47,732 bases of DNA, taken from an uncultured Lachnospiraceae bacterium. GTDB taxonomy: Bacteria > Bacillota > Clostridia > Lachnospirales > Lachnospiraceae. A program made the position numbers and the translations under genes. The stretch is from contig CAJTXH010000005.1 of the NCBI GenBank assembly GCA_910580005.1, positions 1-47,732 on the forward strand. The letters are read 5' to 3'. Shown here piece by piece: positions 34,663-42,849 of this stretch. The notes under the pieces were generated by a model, which was given only the letters and a program-made list of their open reading frames with translations, was not told the origin of the DNA and made no database searches. Within the stretch, counting starts at the first letter, position 1, and every line of letters starts with the position of its first letter.

Positions 34663-34956
34663 TTATTTCATAAGGTTCTTAAGTAAATCACAAAGCTCAT
34701 CAACAGCATTGTCATTGCCAGCCCTTATATCATCACATACACATGACTTAATATGTCTTGCCAGAAGCTGTTTATTAAAACCATTAAGGGCAGCCTGTAT
34801 AGAAGATATCTGTGTAAGTATGTCAACACAATATCTGTCTTCTTCAAGCATCTTCTTAACGCCACGTACCTGGCCTTCAATTACATTAAGACGGTTTAAC
34901 ATGTTTTTTATCTCTTTAGTATCCCTTTTAATATGTTTTATATTCTCCTGTTCCAT
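34663..34956 (-). CDS. csoR: CsoR-family copper-sensing repressor
   Basis: This 97-residue all-helical protein has RLNVIEGQVRGVKKMLEE and the Cu(I)-binding Cys-His-Cys set: RYCVDIL, then ARHIKSCV. CsoR tetramers bind operator DNA without copper and release it when Cu(I) binds, turning on export. AAAGGTGGATT precedes the ATG. It is the first gene of a two-gene operon with copA, and the matching operator lies just upstream. Confidence 0.94.
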   Translation of the reverse strand: MEQENIKHIKRDTKEIKNMLNRLNVIEGQVRGVKKMLEEDRYCVDILTQISSIQAALNGFNKQLLARHIKSCVCDDIRAGNDNAVDELCDLLKNLMK

Positions 34957-34974
34957 AATCCACCTTTCAAAATA

Positions 34975-34991
34975 GTATACCCCCGTACCCT
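34975..34991 (-). promoter_or_regulatory. CsoR operator
   Basis: On the - strand the bases read GGGTACGGGGGTATAC. The core TACGGGGGTAT matches the known CsoR binding site of Bacillus copper operons. It begins just downstream of the -10 box, so bound CsoR would block transcription. Confidence 0.8.
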
Positions 34992-34998
34992 GTCTATG

Positions 34999-35027
34999 AT
35001 AATAACAGAAAAATATAAAAATGTCAA
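34999..35027 (-). promoter_or_regulatory. csoR-copA promoter
   Basis: On the - strand TTGACA (35022-35027), 17 bases and TATTAT (34999-35004), close to consensus. Confidence 0.85.
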
Positions 35028-35065
35028 TGCAAAACGGACGGTTTCTGTGCCAGATGCCAGAAAAT

Positions 35066-35228
35066 GTTACTATTCACAGCTACGCTGTTCATAGTAACTA
35101 GCAGTGCTTTCAGCACTGATTATGTACACATTTTGCACAAAAGACGTCCAAAATGGCACTGTAAAACTCGTATTTTTGACGAAAAAAGTGTCAAAAATCC
35201 TCGGATTTAATTGACTGTGAATAGTAAC
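35066..35228 (-). repeat. Family A repeat, complete 163-bp copy with terminal inverted repeats
   Basis: The ends are perfect 14-bp inverted repeats: GTTACTATTCACAG (35066-35079) and CTGTGAATAGTAAC (35215-35228). Internal hairpins lie at 35066-35098, at 35103-35117 (AGTGCT / AGCACT) and at the perfect 9-bp pair ATTTTTGAC / GTCAAAAAT near 35172-35198. No protein is encoded, so it looks like a miniature (non-autonomous) element. It sits between the copper operon and the surface gene operon. Confidence 0.85.
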
Positions 35229-35250
35229 CAGAAAATATCTTGTATTTTCT

Positions 35251-35279
35251 TTGACAGTGCATGTAATAAGTGTTATTCT
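35251..35279 (+). promoter_or_regulatory. Promoter of surface-polysaccharide operon
   Basis: TTGACA (35251-35256), 17 bases and TATTCT (35274-35279), starting 22 bases after the family A repeat. No other good promoter was seen until 41.7 kb, so the five genes to 41641 may share it. Confidence 0.7.
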
Positions 35280-35353
35280 GTTTTTAAAGAAGGAAAATAT
35301 TGTATTACAACCTGGTAATGGCAGAGAACTTTAAGAAGGAGGACAAGGTTATT

Positions 35354-36520
35354 ATGATATATCTAAAAAACAAAGAAAGAAGCAGGGTTTTAATGTCCTG
35401 TATGGCAGTTTTGCTGGCATTTATTGTTATATTGCTACAAGACAAGTGCTGTGACAGTGCAGTTATGTATAATGAAGAACAAAATACAAGCGGGGATTTT
35501 TTCCTTGATGTGCGTGCTGGCTTTGGAGGAAAGCCGGTTATACCAGACCCTGCCAAAACAGATGGCAAGGTTTCAATTTCCCTGCTTAGCTGGAAAAATA
35601 TTAACAAAATTTGTAATAAGAAAAAATGGTATAAGAAAAATGGTGATTTATACCTAGGAACAAATTTATCTTTTGCTGGTTTTAACCGGCCAGTTTTTGT
35701 AAGCTCTTATGCAATAGGGGATATGACAGAGGACTCTGGCACAGTATCATATATAACGGAAAAAACAAATAAAGGCATTAAGAAAAAGAAAGTGAAAGGA
35801 AGCTGCATTGCGCTTTTTGTAACAACAAAACTTGAGAAGTATGAGAAATATGATGAAAGTTATTTTGTAATTCTTGATTATAAAAATGGTGTTTCCTATA
35901 AGAAAAAGACAACTTTTTATTTACATGATATTTCAAAATGGGGGCCTGATTTATCTGTAGCTGATGTAACAGGTGATGGTATACAGGAACTGCTTGTATC
36001 AGATTTGCATAATAAGTGGGATGATTTTGGTTTATACCATGCTGACAGAGATAAACATAAGATAGAAACAATTTATCAAACAGATACTGACCCTGGACGG
36101 GATTTTATAGACTGCCGGGAGTTCAAAGGAAAATTAAAAGATAATTACAAAGTGGAATTAAAAGTTCCACGTATTGGATATTCTAAGATTATTTCTCTTA
36201 TTAAAGATGCCGGGTATAGTAAGAAAAACCTGCATAATAAAATGGATGATGATTTTAATCATATTATTAACTATGTTGGGATGTGGAAGAAAAATGGGAA
36301 GCTCCGTAAAAAGTGGGCAAAGAAACATGGAAGAGTTTTTCTATATACTTTAAGTATTCCTTCATATCCAAAAGACAAAGATGGTAATACTCTTATAGAA
36401 TTTGAAAGACCAATATGTATAGGACACCGTTCAAAAGGGATTGGCTATATGCATATATATATGAAGTATGACCAGGATTCGGGCAAGTTAGTGGCAGGAG
36501 ATGCAAAATACTCAAAGTAA
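35354..36520 (+). CDS. Exported protein with Ca-binding-like repeat, copy 1
   Basis: One hydrophobic segment (about residues 15-31) follows a basic start and forms a signal anchor. The rest is extracytoplasmic, with a conserved SGDFFLDVRAGFGGKPVIPD and a DVTGDGIQELLVS stretch (about residue 205), like an FG-GAP/dockerin Asp-rich loop. No named family is recognised. It is a close tandem paralogue of the next gene, and the two N-termini align from MIYLKNK. I therefore chose ATG 35354, after AAGGAGG at long spacing; a TTG at 35300 with AAGGA is an alternative. Confidence 0.7.
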   Translation: MIYLKNKERSRVLMSCMAVLLAFIVILLQDKCCDSAVMYNEEQNTSGDFFLDVRAGFGGKPVIPDPAKTDGKVSISLLSWKNINKICNKKKWYKKNGDLYLGTNLSFAGFNRPVFVSSYAIGDMTEDSGTVSYITEKTNKGIKKKKVKGSCIALFVTTKLEKYEKYDESYFVILDYKNGVSYKKKTTFYLHDISKWGPDLSVADVTGDGIQELLVSDLHNKWDDFGLYHADRDKHKIETIYQTDTDPGRDFIDCREFKGKLKDNYKVELKVPRIGYSKIISLIKDAGYSKKNLHNKMDDDFNHIINYVGMWKKNGKLRKKWAKKHGRVFLYTLSIPSYPKDKDGNTLIEFERPICIGHRSKGIGYMHIYMKYDQDSGKLVAGDAKYSK

Positions 36521-36596
36521 AATATCAAGAAAGAGCAGGGAACAGCACGTAAATAAATATGCAGGGGCAGGGTATTAATATTCCAAGGGGCAGGGT
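36521..36596 (+). pseudogene. Decayed 3' end of copy 1
   Basis: After the copy 1 stop, GGGAACAGCACGTAA and CTATGGAGG-like sequence match the 3' end of copy 2 (37851-37879), so copy 1 lost its last residues through an early stop. A 12-bp direct repeat GGGGCAGGGTAT is present at 36564 and 36587, the second copy containing the next ATG. Confidence 0.6.
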
Positions 36597-37889
36597 ATGA
36601 TATATTTAAAAAACAAGGGAAGAAGCAGGGTTTTAATGTCCTGTATGGCAGTTTTGCTGGCATTTATTATTATATTGCTACAGGACAAGTGTTGTAACAG
36701 TGCAGTTACAGCCAGTGAAGGACAAAGAGCAGGTGTGCAGGAAAAGGCAGCAGAGGAAAATGGCACTTCCAGTGCAGGGGATTTTTTCCTAGATGTGCGT
36801 GCTGGTTTTGGCGGAAAGCCGGTTATACCAGACCCTGCCAAAACAGATGGCAAGGTTTCTGTTTCCTTGCTTAGCAGGAAAAATATTGACAAGGTTTATG
36901 ATAATGGCAAATTTTATAAGAAAAACGGGGATTTATACCTTGGAACAGATTTGTCTTTTGCTGGTTTCAAACGGCCAGTTTTTGTGAGTTCTTATGTAAT
37001 AGGGGATATGACAGAAGATTCTGGAGTTGTATCATATATAACTAAAAAAACAAATAATGGTATTAAGAAGAAAAAAGTAAAAGGAAGCTGCCTTGTGCTT
37101 TTTGTAACAACAAAGCTTGAAAAGTATGAAAAGCCAACAAAACAAGCCCATCTTGGTGAAAGTTATTTTGTAATTCTTGATTATAAAAATGGCGTTTCTT
37201 ATAAGAAAAAGACTGCTTTCTATTTACCTTATTCAAGATGGAACAAGTTATCTGTAGCTGATGTTACAGGTGATGGTATACAGGAACTGCTTGTATCATG
37301 TTTACATAATAAATCTGTTGATTTTGGTTTATACCACGCTGCCATGGAAAAACATAAGATAGAAACAATTTATGAAACAGGTGGTGACTGGGAAGAGAAC
37401 TGGCAGAAACCTGGATGGGATTTTATAGACCGCCTGGAGTTCCAAGGAAAATTAATGGATAATTACAAAGTGGAATTAACAATCCCACGCATTGGATATT
37501 CTAAGACTGTTTCTGTTATTAAAGATGGAGGGTATAGTAAGAAGAGCCTGCATAATAAAATGGACAGAATGGGTTGTATTAATTATATTGGGATGTGGAA
37601 GAAAAACGGGAAACTCCGTAAAAAATGGGTAAAGAAATATGGAAGGGTTTTTTTATATACTTTAGATGATATTTCATATCCAGAAGGCAAAGATGGTAAT
37701 ACGCTGGTAGAATTTATAAGGCCAGTATGCATAGGACACCGTTCACGCGGTATTGGCAATATGCATATATATATGAGGTATGACAAAGATTCAGGCAAGT
37801 TAGTGCCAGAAAGCGCAAAATACTCAGATTATAAAGAGGCAGAAAAAGAGTGGGAAACAGCACGTAAGCACTATGGAGGTTTTAATTGA
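36597..37889 (+). CDS. Exported protein with Ca-binding-like repeat, copy 2
   Basis: This 430-residue paralogue of the preceding protein has the same signal anchor (about residues 14-31), the FLDVRAGFGGKPVIPDPAK block and the DVTGDGIQELLVS loop. It has an extra Gln/Glu/Ala segment after the anchor and a longer C-terminus than copy 1. Its function is not known, but the position before Stealth and flippase genes points to the cell surface. AAGGGGCAGGGT precedes the ATG. Its stop overlaps the TTG start of the Stealth gene by four bases. Confidence 0.75.
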   Translation: MIYLKNKGRSRVLMSCMAVLLAFIIILLQDKCCNSAVTASEGQRAGVQEKAAEENGTSSAGDFFLDVRAGFGGKPVIPDPAKTDGKVSVSLLSRKNIDKVYDNGKFYKKNGDLYLGTDLSFAGFKRPVFVSSYVIGDMTEDSGVVSYITKKTNNGIKKKKVKGSCLVLFVTTKLEKYEKPTKQAHLGESYFVILDYKNGVSYKKKTAFYLPYSRWNKLSVADVTGDGIQELLVSCLHNKSVDFGLYHAAMEKHKIETIYETGGDWEENWQKPGWDFIDRLEFQGKLMDNYKVELTIPRIGYSKTVSVIKDGGYSKKSLHNKMDRMGCINYIGMWKKNGKLRKKWVKKYGRVFLYTLDDISYPEGKDGNTLVEFIRPVCIGHRSRGIGNMHIYMRYDKDSGKLVPESAKYSDYKEAEKEWETARKHYGGFN

Positions 37890-38884
37890 AAATAGATTTT
37901 GTACTGGCATGGGTGGATGGTTCTGACAAGGAATGGCAGAAAGAGAAGGCAAAGTATTGTAAAGAAAGTATACCAGGGGATAACAGGGAAGAACGTTACA
38001 GGGACTGGGATATTTTAAAATTCTGGTTCAGGGGTGTGGAAAAATATGCGCCCTGGGTAAATAAGATATTTTTTGTTACATGGGGACATCTGCCACCATG
38101 GCTTGATATAAAGAACCCAAAACTTGAAATTGTAAACCATATGGATTATATACCAGGACAGTTCCTGCCAACATTTAATTCACATACAATTGAACTTAAT
38201 TTCCACAGGATAAAAGGGCTGTCAGAACACTTTGTATATTTTAATGATGACTTTTTCGTAATTAACCATGTAAAACAGGAGGATTTTTTTGTTAACGGGA
38301 TGCCAAAGGATATGCTTGCATTACAGCCTGTTGTGGCAAATGTGGACAATCCTGTTATGCCATATATTTACTTGAATAATTCAATGCTTCTTGCAAAACA
38401 TTTTGATAAAAGGAACAATATTAAAAAACAGCCTGGCAGTTATTTCCATGCTGGCTATCCGTTTATGTACCTTTTCTATAACATGCTGGAAATGGCATTT
38501 CCAAGGTTTACAGGGTTTTATACAGTGCATGGGCCTTCGCCTTTCCTTAAAAGTACATTTGAAACAGCCTGGCAGGAAGAGGGGGATTTCCTTTCCAGGA
38601 CATGTATGCATAAATTCAGGGATAAAGACGATGCCAGCCAGTATTTTATCCGTGAATGGCAGAAACTTTCAGGGCATTTCCATCCTGCCAATGTAAAAAA
38701 GCTGTGCAGGTATTTTGAACTTGGCAATGACAACAGAAAGCTTTATAATACATTAATGAAGCAGTCTTGTAAAATGGCCTGTATAAATGATGCTAATACT
38801 GCCATATATGTTAATAAGGTTAAACGGGAACTTGCTATATGTTTTAAAAGCATATTTCCTGTTAAATCTTCTTATGAATTATGA
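37886..38884 (+). CDS. Stealth-family polysaccharide phosphotransferase
   Basis: The 332-residue protein has the ordered Stealth regions: DFVLAWVDGSDKEW (CR1), LSEHFVYFNDDFFV (CR2, residues about 110-123, with the catalytic Asp residues), GFYTVHGPSPFLKSTFE (CR3) and the C-terminal NDANTAIYVNKVKREL (CR4). Stealth proteins transfer hexose-1-phosphate in capsule or wall polysaccharide synthesis. The start is TTG 37886, after GGAGGTTTTAA, overlapping the previous stop. It lies 15 bases before the flippase gene. Confidence 0.92.
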   Translation: MKIDFVLAWVDGSDKEWQKEKAKYCKESIPGDNREERYRDWDILKFWFRGVEKYAPWVNKIFFVTWGHLPPWLDIKNPKLEIVNHMDYIPGQFLPTFNSHTIELNFHRIKGLSEHFVYFNDDFFVINHVKQEDFFVNGMPKDMLALQPVVANVDNPVMPYIYLNNSMLLAKHFDKRNNIKKQPGSYFHAGYPFMYLFYNMLEMAFPRFTGFYTVHGPSPFLKSTFETAWQEEGDFLSRTCMHKFRDKDDASQYFIREWQKLSGHFHPANVKKLCRYFELGNDNRKLYNTLMKQSCKMACINDANTAIYVNKVKRELAICFKSIFPVKSSYEL

Positions 38885-38899
38885 AAGAGGAATTTTAAA

Positions 38900-40429
38900 T
38901 TGAAACAGAGAAGCAGGACAGGGTATTCAGCAGTAAATACAACAGTTGCAGTTTTTTCAAGGATTATAGCAATTTTTGCAGGATTTGTAACAAGGGTTGT
39001 ATTTACACATATGCTTAATGAAAACTATGTTGGCATAAATGGCCTGTTTACTGATATTTTAAATATTTTATCACTAACAGAGCTTGGGGCAGGTACTGCA
39101 ATTACTTATGCACTTTATAAGCCAGTTGCAGATAATAATATACCAAAACAGCAGGCGCTTATGCAGATGTTTAAATGGTTTTACCGCATAACTGCTGGTT
39201 GTGTGGCAGTTTTTGGGATATTAATAATCCCGTTTATGGATGTAATTATGAAAAACAGGCCAGATGTGGAACACCTGTTATTTATATATATATTGTACCT
39301 TGCTAATTCTGTTGTATCATATCTGTTAGTTTATAAAAGAACTTTAATTGAAGCACACCAGCTTAATTATATTGTAATGGTTTACCAGACAGCATTTTTA
39401 TTAATACAGTATATGTGCCAGATTTTAGTCCTTGTAATTGCTAAGGATTTTATATTATTCCTGGTAGTGCATATTGTATGTACTGTTATTGGAAACATAT
39501 GCCTGTCAGCAAAAGCGGGACGGCTTTTCCCATATCTTAATGAAAAGACAGAAGAGAAGCTGCCAGAGGATGAGAAGCGGGATATCTACAGGAATATAAA
39601 GGCAATGTTAATGCATAAGTCAGGCGCAGTTATTGTAAATAATACAGATAACCTTATAATCTCTTCGTTTGTGGGTGTTACAAGCGTTGGCATTTATTCT
39701 AATTATTTTTTGGTAATTGGTTCAGTAAAGCAGCTTATTGACCAGGTTTTCCAGGGAATTACAGCAAGTGTTGGCAACCTTGGCGCAACAGAAGACAACA
39801 GGCATGTTAAAAAAATATTTGAAACAGCATTTTTTACAGGAAACTGGCTTTATGGCTTTGCCGCCATATGCCTTTATGAACTTTTAGAGCCATTTATAGA
39901 AACAAGTTTTGGAAAGAATTATTTATTTACTAGTGAAATTGTGCTTGTTTTATGTATAAATTTTTATATAAACGGGACAAGGAAAGCAGCACTTACATTC
40001 AGGGACTCACTGGGGCTGTTTTTTTATGACAGGTATAAGGCTGTGGCAGAAGCTTTATTAAACCTTGTAATTTCAATAATACTTGTAAAAGGTTCTGGGG
40101 TTCTGGGTGTTTTTGCAGGAACGCTTTCCAGCATGTTATTAGTTTCTGTATGGGTTGAACCATATATTTTATATAAATACCATATAATGCAGCCATGTGC
40201 CATGTTCTTTGCAAAATATATTATTTATACATTGCTTACAGGCAGTGTGTGGTTTTTAACTAATGCTGTATGCAGCCATGTGGCAGGTACACCAGTTTTT
40301 GTACTGGCAGTGAGGGCCCTGATTTGTATTATTATACCAAATATGGCATTTACTGTTTTTTACCATAGGACAGAAGAATTTGGAGTAATAAAAGAAAAGG
40401 CAATGGAATTAATAAAGAGGGGGCGGTAA
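38900..40429 (+). CDS. Wzx-like polysaccharide flippase
   Basis: The 509-residue protein has about 12-14 hydrophobic helices and the MOP/RfbX-type opening VFSRIIAIFAGFVTRVVFTHML followed by LTELGAGTAITYALY. It should move lipid-linked oligosaccharide units across the membrane for outside assembly. The start is TTG 38900, preceded by AGAGGAATTTTAAA. It sits between the Stealth and nucleotidyltransferase genes, consistent with surface-glycan assembly. Confidence 0.9.
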   Translation: MKQRSRTGYSAVNTTVAVFSRIIAIFAGFVTRVVFTHMLNENYVGINGLFTDILNILSLTELGAGTAITYALYKPVADNNIPKQQALMQMFKWFYRITAGCVAVFGILIIPFMDVIMKNRPDVEHLLFIYILYLANSVVSYLLVYKRTLIEAHQLNYIVMVYQTAFLLIQYMCQILVLVIAKDFILFLVVHIVCTVIGNICLSAKAGRLFPYLNEKTEEKLPEDEKRDIYRNIKAMLMHKSGAVIVNNTDNLIISSFVGVTSVGIYSNYFLVIGSVKQLIDQVFQGITASVGNLGATEDNRHVKKIFETAFFTGNWLYGFAAICLYELLEPFIETSFGKNYLFTSEIVLVLCINFYINGTRKAALTFRDSLGLFFYDRYKAVAEALLNLVISIILVKGSGVLGVFAGTLSSMLLVSVWVEPYILYKYHIMQPCAMFFAKYIIYTLLTGSVWFLTNAVCSHVAGTPVFVLAVRALICIIIPNMAFTVFYHRTEEFGVIKEKAMELIKRGR

Positions 40430-40432
40430 AAA

Positions 40433-41641
40433 GTGGAACGGCATGAAAAGTTATTATGCATCCTGCTAAAATGCGCACTTAATGGGAAGCATTTTAATGG
40501 CATGGGAAATTATACAGCAGATGAGTACAACAAAGCTATAAAAACTGCTGCCATGCATAATGTGTTACCTCTTTTATATGATACTTTAGATAATGCTGGC
40601 ATAGAAAATACAGCATTACAGGCTGTACAGCAGAGTTACCACCTGCTTTTTCTGTCAAAATATGTAATAAATCTTCTGGAGGACAACGGGGTAAAGACAG
40701 TATTGTTAAAGGGAAGCAGTACCGCTTCATTATATCCATTGCCAGAACTGCGTAAATCAGGCGATGTTGACCTGCTTCTTGAAAATGAGGAGTCAGTGGA
40801 CAGGGCATGCAGTATACTTAGCAAGGCAGGATTCCAGATAGAAAATGAACAACATGCACACCACCATATTGTATATAAATCGCCTGATGGCATTGATGTA
40901 GAGCTCCACAGCCTGCTTGTAGAACCATTTGACAATAACAGGATTAATAATTATCTTGAAAGCGTAAAAGTGGGCATTTTTAAGGATATATTCCGGGAAA
41001 ATATTATGGGCATAGAACTTCCTGTGCTTAATGAAGCTTTTCATGCTTTTTATCTGCTTTTACATATGCTGCAGCATTTCCTGCGTTCAGGATTCGGTCT
41101 TAAACTTGTATGTGACTGGGCTGTATTCTGGAACAGGGATATACCACAGCAGGATAAATCACAATTCATACAGCTTGTAAAGGAGAGCGGCATATACGGC
41201 TTTGCAAGGATGGTAACGCTGTTATGTATATATTATCTGGGGCTTTGCAGGGATAATGTATCTTTTATGCTTTGCCTGGAACATAGCAGCCATGAAAAGG
41301 CAGATGTGAAGAAAGAAATGGAAGAGAAAGAGGCAGAAGAATTTATGGAAGAGGTTCTGGAAGCTGGTGAATTTGGTAAAACAAGCCCTGACCGTATGGT
41401 GGCATTGCGTGGGACAGGCTGGATATCTTATATAAGGGAATTCCATCACCAGATGAAGCTGGCATATCCAGAAGCAGGACGCATAATTATTATCTGGCCT
41501 GTGCTCTGGATTATGACATTTGCAGGTTTCTTATACCGCAACCACAGTATAAGGAATGTTACAGGAAGTGCAATAATTAAAAAGGCAGCACAGAGAAGCA
41601 GGTTAACAAGCAAAATGAGGCTGTTTAAAAAGACTGAATAA
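40433..41641 (+). CDS. Nucleotidyltransferase family protein (NTP_transf_5)
   Basis: Around residues 85-112, VLLKGSSTASLYPLPELR then KSGDVDLLLE supply the GS and DxD signatures of polymerase-beta-type nucleotidyltransferases. A following HHHIVYKSPDGIDVELHS carries a conserved acidic position. Family members often lie in capsule clusters; the transferred group is unknown. The start is GTG 40433, three bases after the flippase stop, preceded by GAGGGGGCGG. A hydrophobic stretch near 340-360 suggests membrane association. Confidence 0.85.
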   Translation: MERHEKLLCILLKCALNGKHFNGMGNYTADEYNKAIKTAAMHNVLPLLYDTLDNAGIENTALQAVQQSYHLLFLSKYVINLLEDNGVKTVLLKGSSTASLYPLPELRKSGDVDLLLENEESVDRACSILSKAGFQIENEQHAHHHIVYKSPDGIDVELHSLLVEPFDNNRINNYLESVKVGIFKDIFRENIMGIELPVLNEAFHAFYLLLHMLQHFLRSGFGLKLVCDWAVFWNRDIPQQDKSQFIQLVKESGIYGFARMVTLLCIYYLGLCRDNVSFMLCLEHSSHEKADVKKEMEEKEAEEFMEEVLEAGEFGKTSPDRMVALRGTGWISYIREFHHQMKLAYPEAGRIIIIWPVLWIMTFAGFLYRNHSIRNVTGSAIIKKAAQRSRLTSKMRLFKKTE

Positions 41642-41654
41642 AATTATTATAATA

Positions 41655-41695
41655 AAAAGACTTAAGTATATAAATATCTTATACTTAAGTCTTTT
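41655..41695. terminator. Perfect 16-bp hairpin terminator
   Basis: AAAAGACTTAAGTATA (41655-41670) and its exact complement (41680-41695) are separated by nine bases. The T-rich arm and the following GTACTTTT favour termination on the + strand and also on the - strand. It divides the constitutive surface operon from the recombinase cassette. Confidence 0.88.
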
Positions 41696-41771
41696 GTACT
41701 TTTCATGCATCTGGTATGGTTTTTACAACAATATAAACTTAAAAAAATAACTATTATTTATGGAGGAAACA

Positions 41772-42626
41772 ATGGGCAGGCAAAAAGGACATTTTATTAC
41801 AGAACAAATACTTGAAGATTATGCAAAATATCTTTCCATGGATGAGAAAAGCAGTGCAACTATAAGAAAATATATATGTGACATTAAAAAACTTATGAAA
41901 TATGCCAATGGACATATAATCACTAAAGAACTTGTAGTTGCATACAAAGAAAGCTTAAGGACAAGCCAGAAATATAAACTTTCAAGTATAAACTCATTTC
42001 TTGTGGCAGCAAACAGGCTGTTTGAATACCTTGGATGGTATGGAATACGTGTAAAAACATACCGTATACAAAAAGAAGTATTTATGCCAGCGGATAGGGA
42101 TTTGTCAAAAGCAGAATATAAAAGAATGGTACAAACAGCTTTAAAGAAAGGTAATAAACGTCTGGCAATGATAATACAGACATTGTGTTCACTTGGGATA
42201 CGTGCTAGTGAACTGTCAGGGATTACGGCAGAAAGTGCACGGAATGGGACAGCAGAAGTTTTCTGTAAGGGAAAACAAAGAAAAATACTAATTCCCAGAA
42301 AGCTTCAAAAACTTCTGTTAAAATACATAAATGAAAATAATATTAAAAGCGGAATAATATTCAGGACATCCACAGGAAAGGCAGTTGACCGGAGTAATAT
42401 ATGGAGAGAAATAAAATCTATTGGAAGAGATTCAGGTATAGTAGAAAGTAAAATATTCCCACATAACTTCAGGCATCTTTTTGCAAAAATATTTTACCAA
42501 AAAAACAAGGACATAGCTAAACTTGCGGATATACTTGGACATAGTAATATAGAAACAACTAGAGGTTATATAAAAACAACTAGCGATGAATATCAGAAGC
42601 AGATTGACCTTATGGGACTGGTATAA
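41772..42626 (+). CDS. Tyrosine recombinase, probable DNA invertase
   Basis: The 284-residue protein has an N-terminal SAM-like arm-binding domain (about 1-105) and a catalytic domain with all active residues: Arg in CSLGIRASEL (about 140), Lys in FCKGKQRK (about 163), HNFRH (HxxR, about 233), LGHSNIETT with the second His, and RGYIK with the nucleophile Tyr. This is the size of phase-variation invertases rather than large phage integrases. GGAGG five bases before ATG 41772 decides the start. Its stop codon TAA is the first three bases of the left inverted repeat, so it is placed to act on the segment immediately downstream. Confidence 0.93.
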   Translation: MGRQKGHFITEQILEDYAKYLSMDEKSSATIRKYICDIKKLMKYANGHIITKELVVAYKESLRTSQKYKLSSINSFLVAANRLFEYLGWYGIRVKTYRIQKEVFMPADRDLSKAEYKRMVQTALKKGNKRLAMIIQTLCSLGIRASELSGITAESARNGTAEVFCKGKQRKILIPRKLQKLLLKYINENNIKSGIIFRTSTGKAVDRSNIWREIKSIGRDSGIVESKIFPHNFRHLFAKIFYQKNKDIAKLADILGHSNIETTRGYIKTTSDEYQKQIDLMGLV

Positions 42627-42655
42627 TAATGCAACATAATATTTATTATGTTGTA
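42624..42655 (+). repeat. Left inverted repeat (recombinase site)
   Basis: It begins TAATAATG, then a 22-bp near-palindrome of CAACATAAT, the core ATTT and ATTATGTTG, then TA. It differs from the reverse complement of the right repeat at one base (G for A, 42631). It overlaps the recombinase stop codon. Confidence 0.92.
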
Positions 42656-42750
42656 TTATAGGAAAGTAATAGATATATACCATTAAAGGCAATTATAAAA
42701 ACAGACGATAGAATCATATAGATAAATAATTTAATAAAATAAATTAATGC

Positions 42751-42779
42751 TTGAAAATTATTAAAAGAAATTATATAAT
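42751..42779 (+). promoter_or_regulatory. Promoter within invertible segment
   Basis: TTGAAA (42751-42756), exactly 17 bases and TATAAT (42774-42779). It lies entirely between the repeats and points to the gene at 42850. No comparable promoter was found on the opposite strand of the segment. The start point would fall near 42786, so the right repeat is transcribed as a leader hairpin. Confidence 0.85.
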
Positions 42780-42794
42780 GCATAAAATAGAAGT

Positions 42795-42826
42795 TACAAC
42801 ATAATAAATATTATGTTGTATTATTA
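42795..42826 (-). repeat. Right inverted repeat (recombinase site)
   Basis: The same unit as 42624-42655 in opposite orientation: CAACATAAT, the core AAAT and ATTATGTTG (42797-42818), followed by TATTATTA. The reversed core (AAAT against ATTT) gives the pair its polarity. Confidence 0.92.
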
Positions 42827-42849
42827 AATAGCAACCAGGGAGTATAAGT

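Larger units (their letters stand above)
42624..42826. other. Invertible promoter segment
   Basis: Two 32-bp inverted repeats (42624-42655 and 42795-42826) flank 139 bp holding one promoter. Phase-variable promoters of surface-glycan loci in gut bacteria have this layout, with a neighbouring tyrosine recombinase. The orientation given here reads toward the glycosyltransferase (ON). That inversion really occurs is inference. Confidence 0.8.

Noticed and set aside
42604..42627. TATAAT at 42622 with TTGACC upstream as a second promoter before the switch
   Set aside because: The spacing is only 12 bases, too short for sigma-A. It overlaps the recombinase stop.
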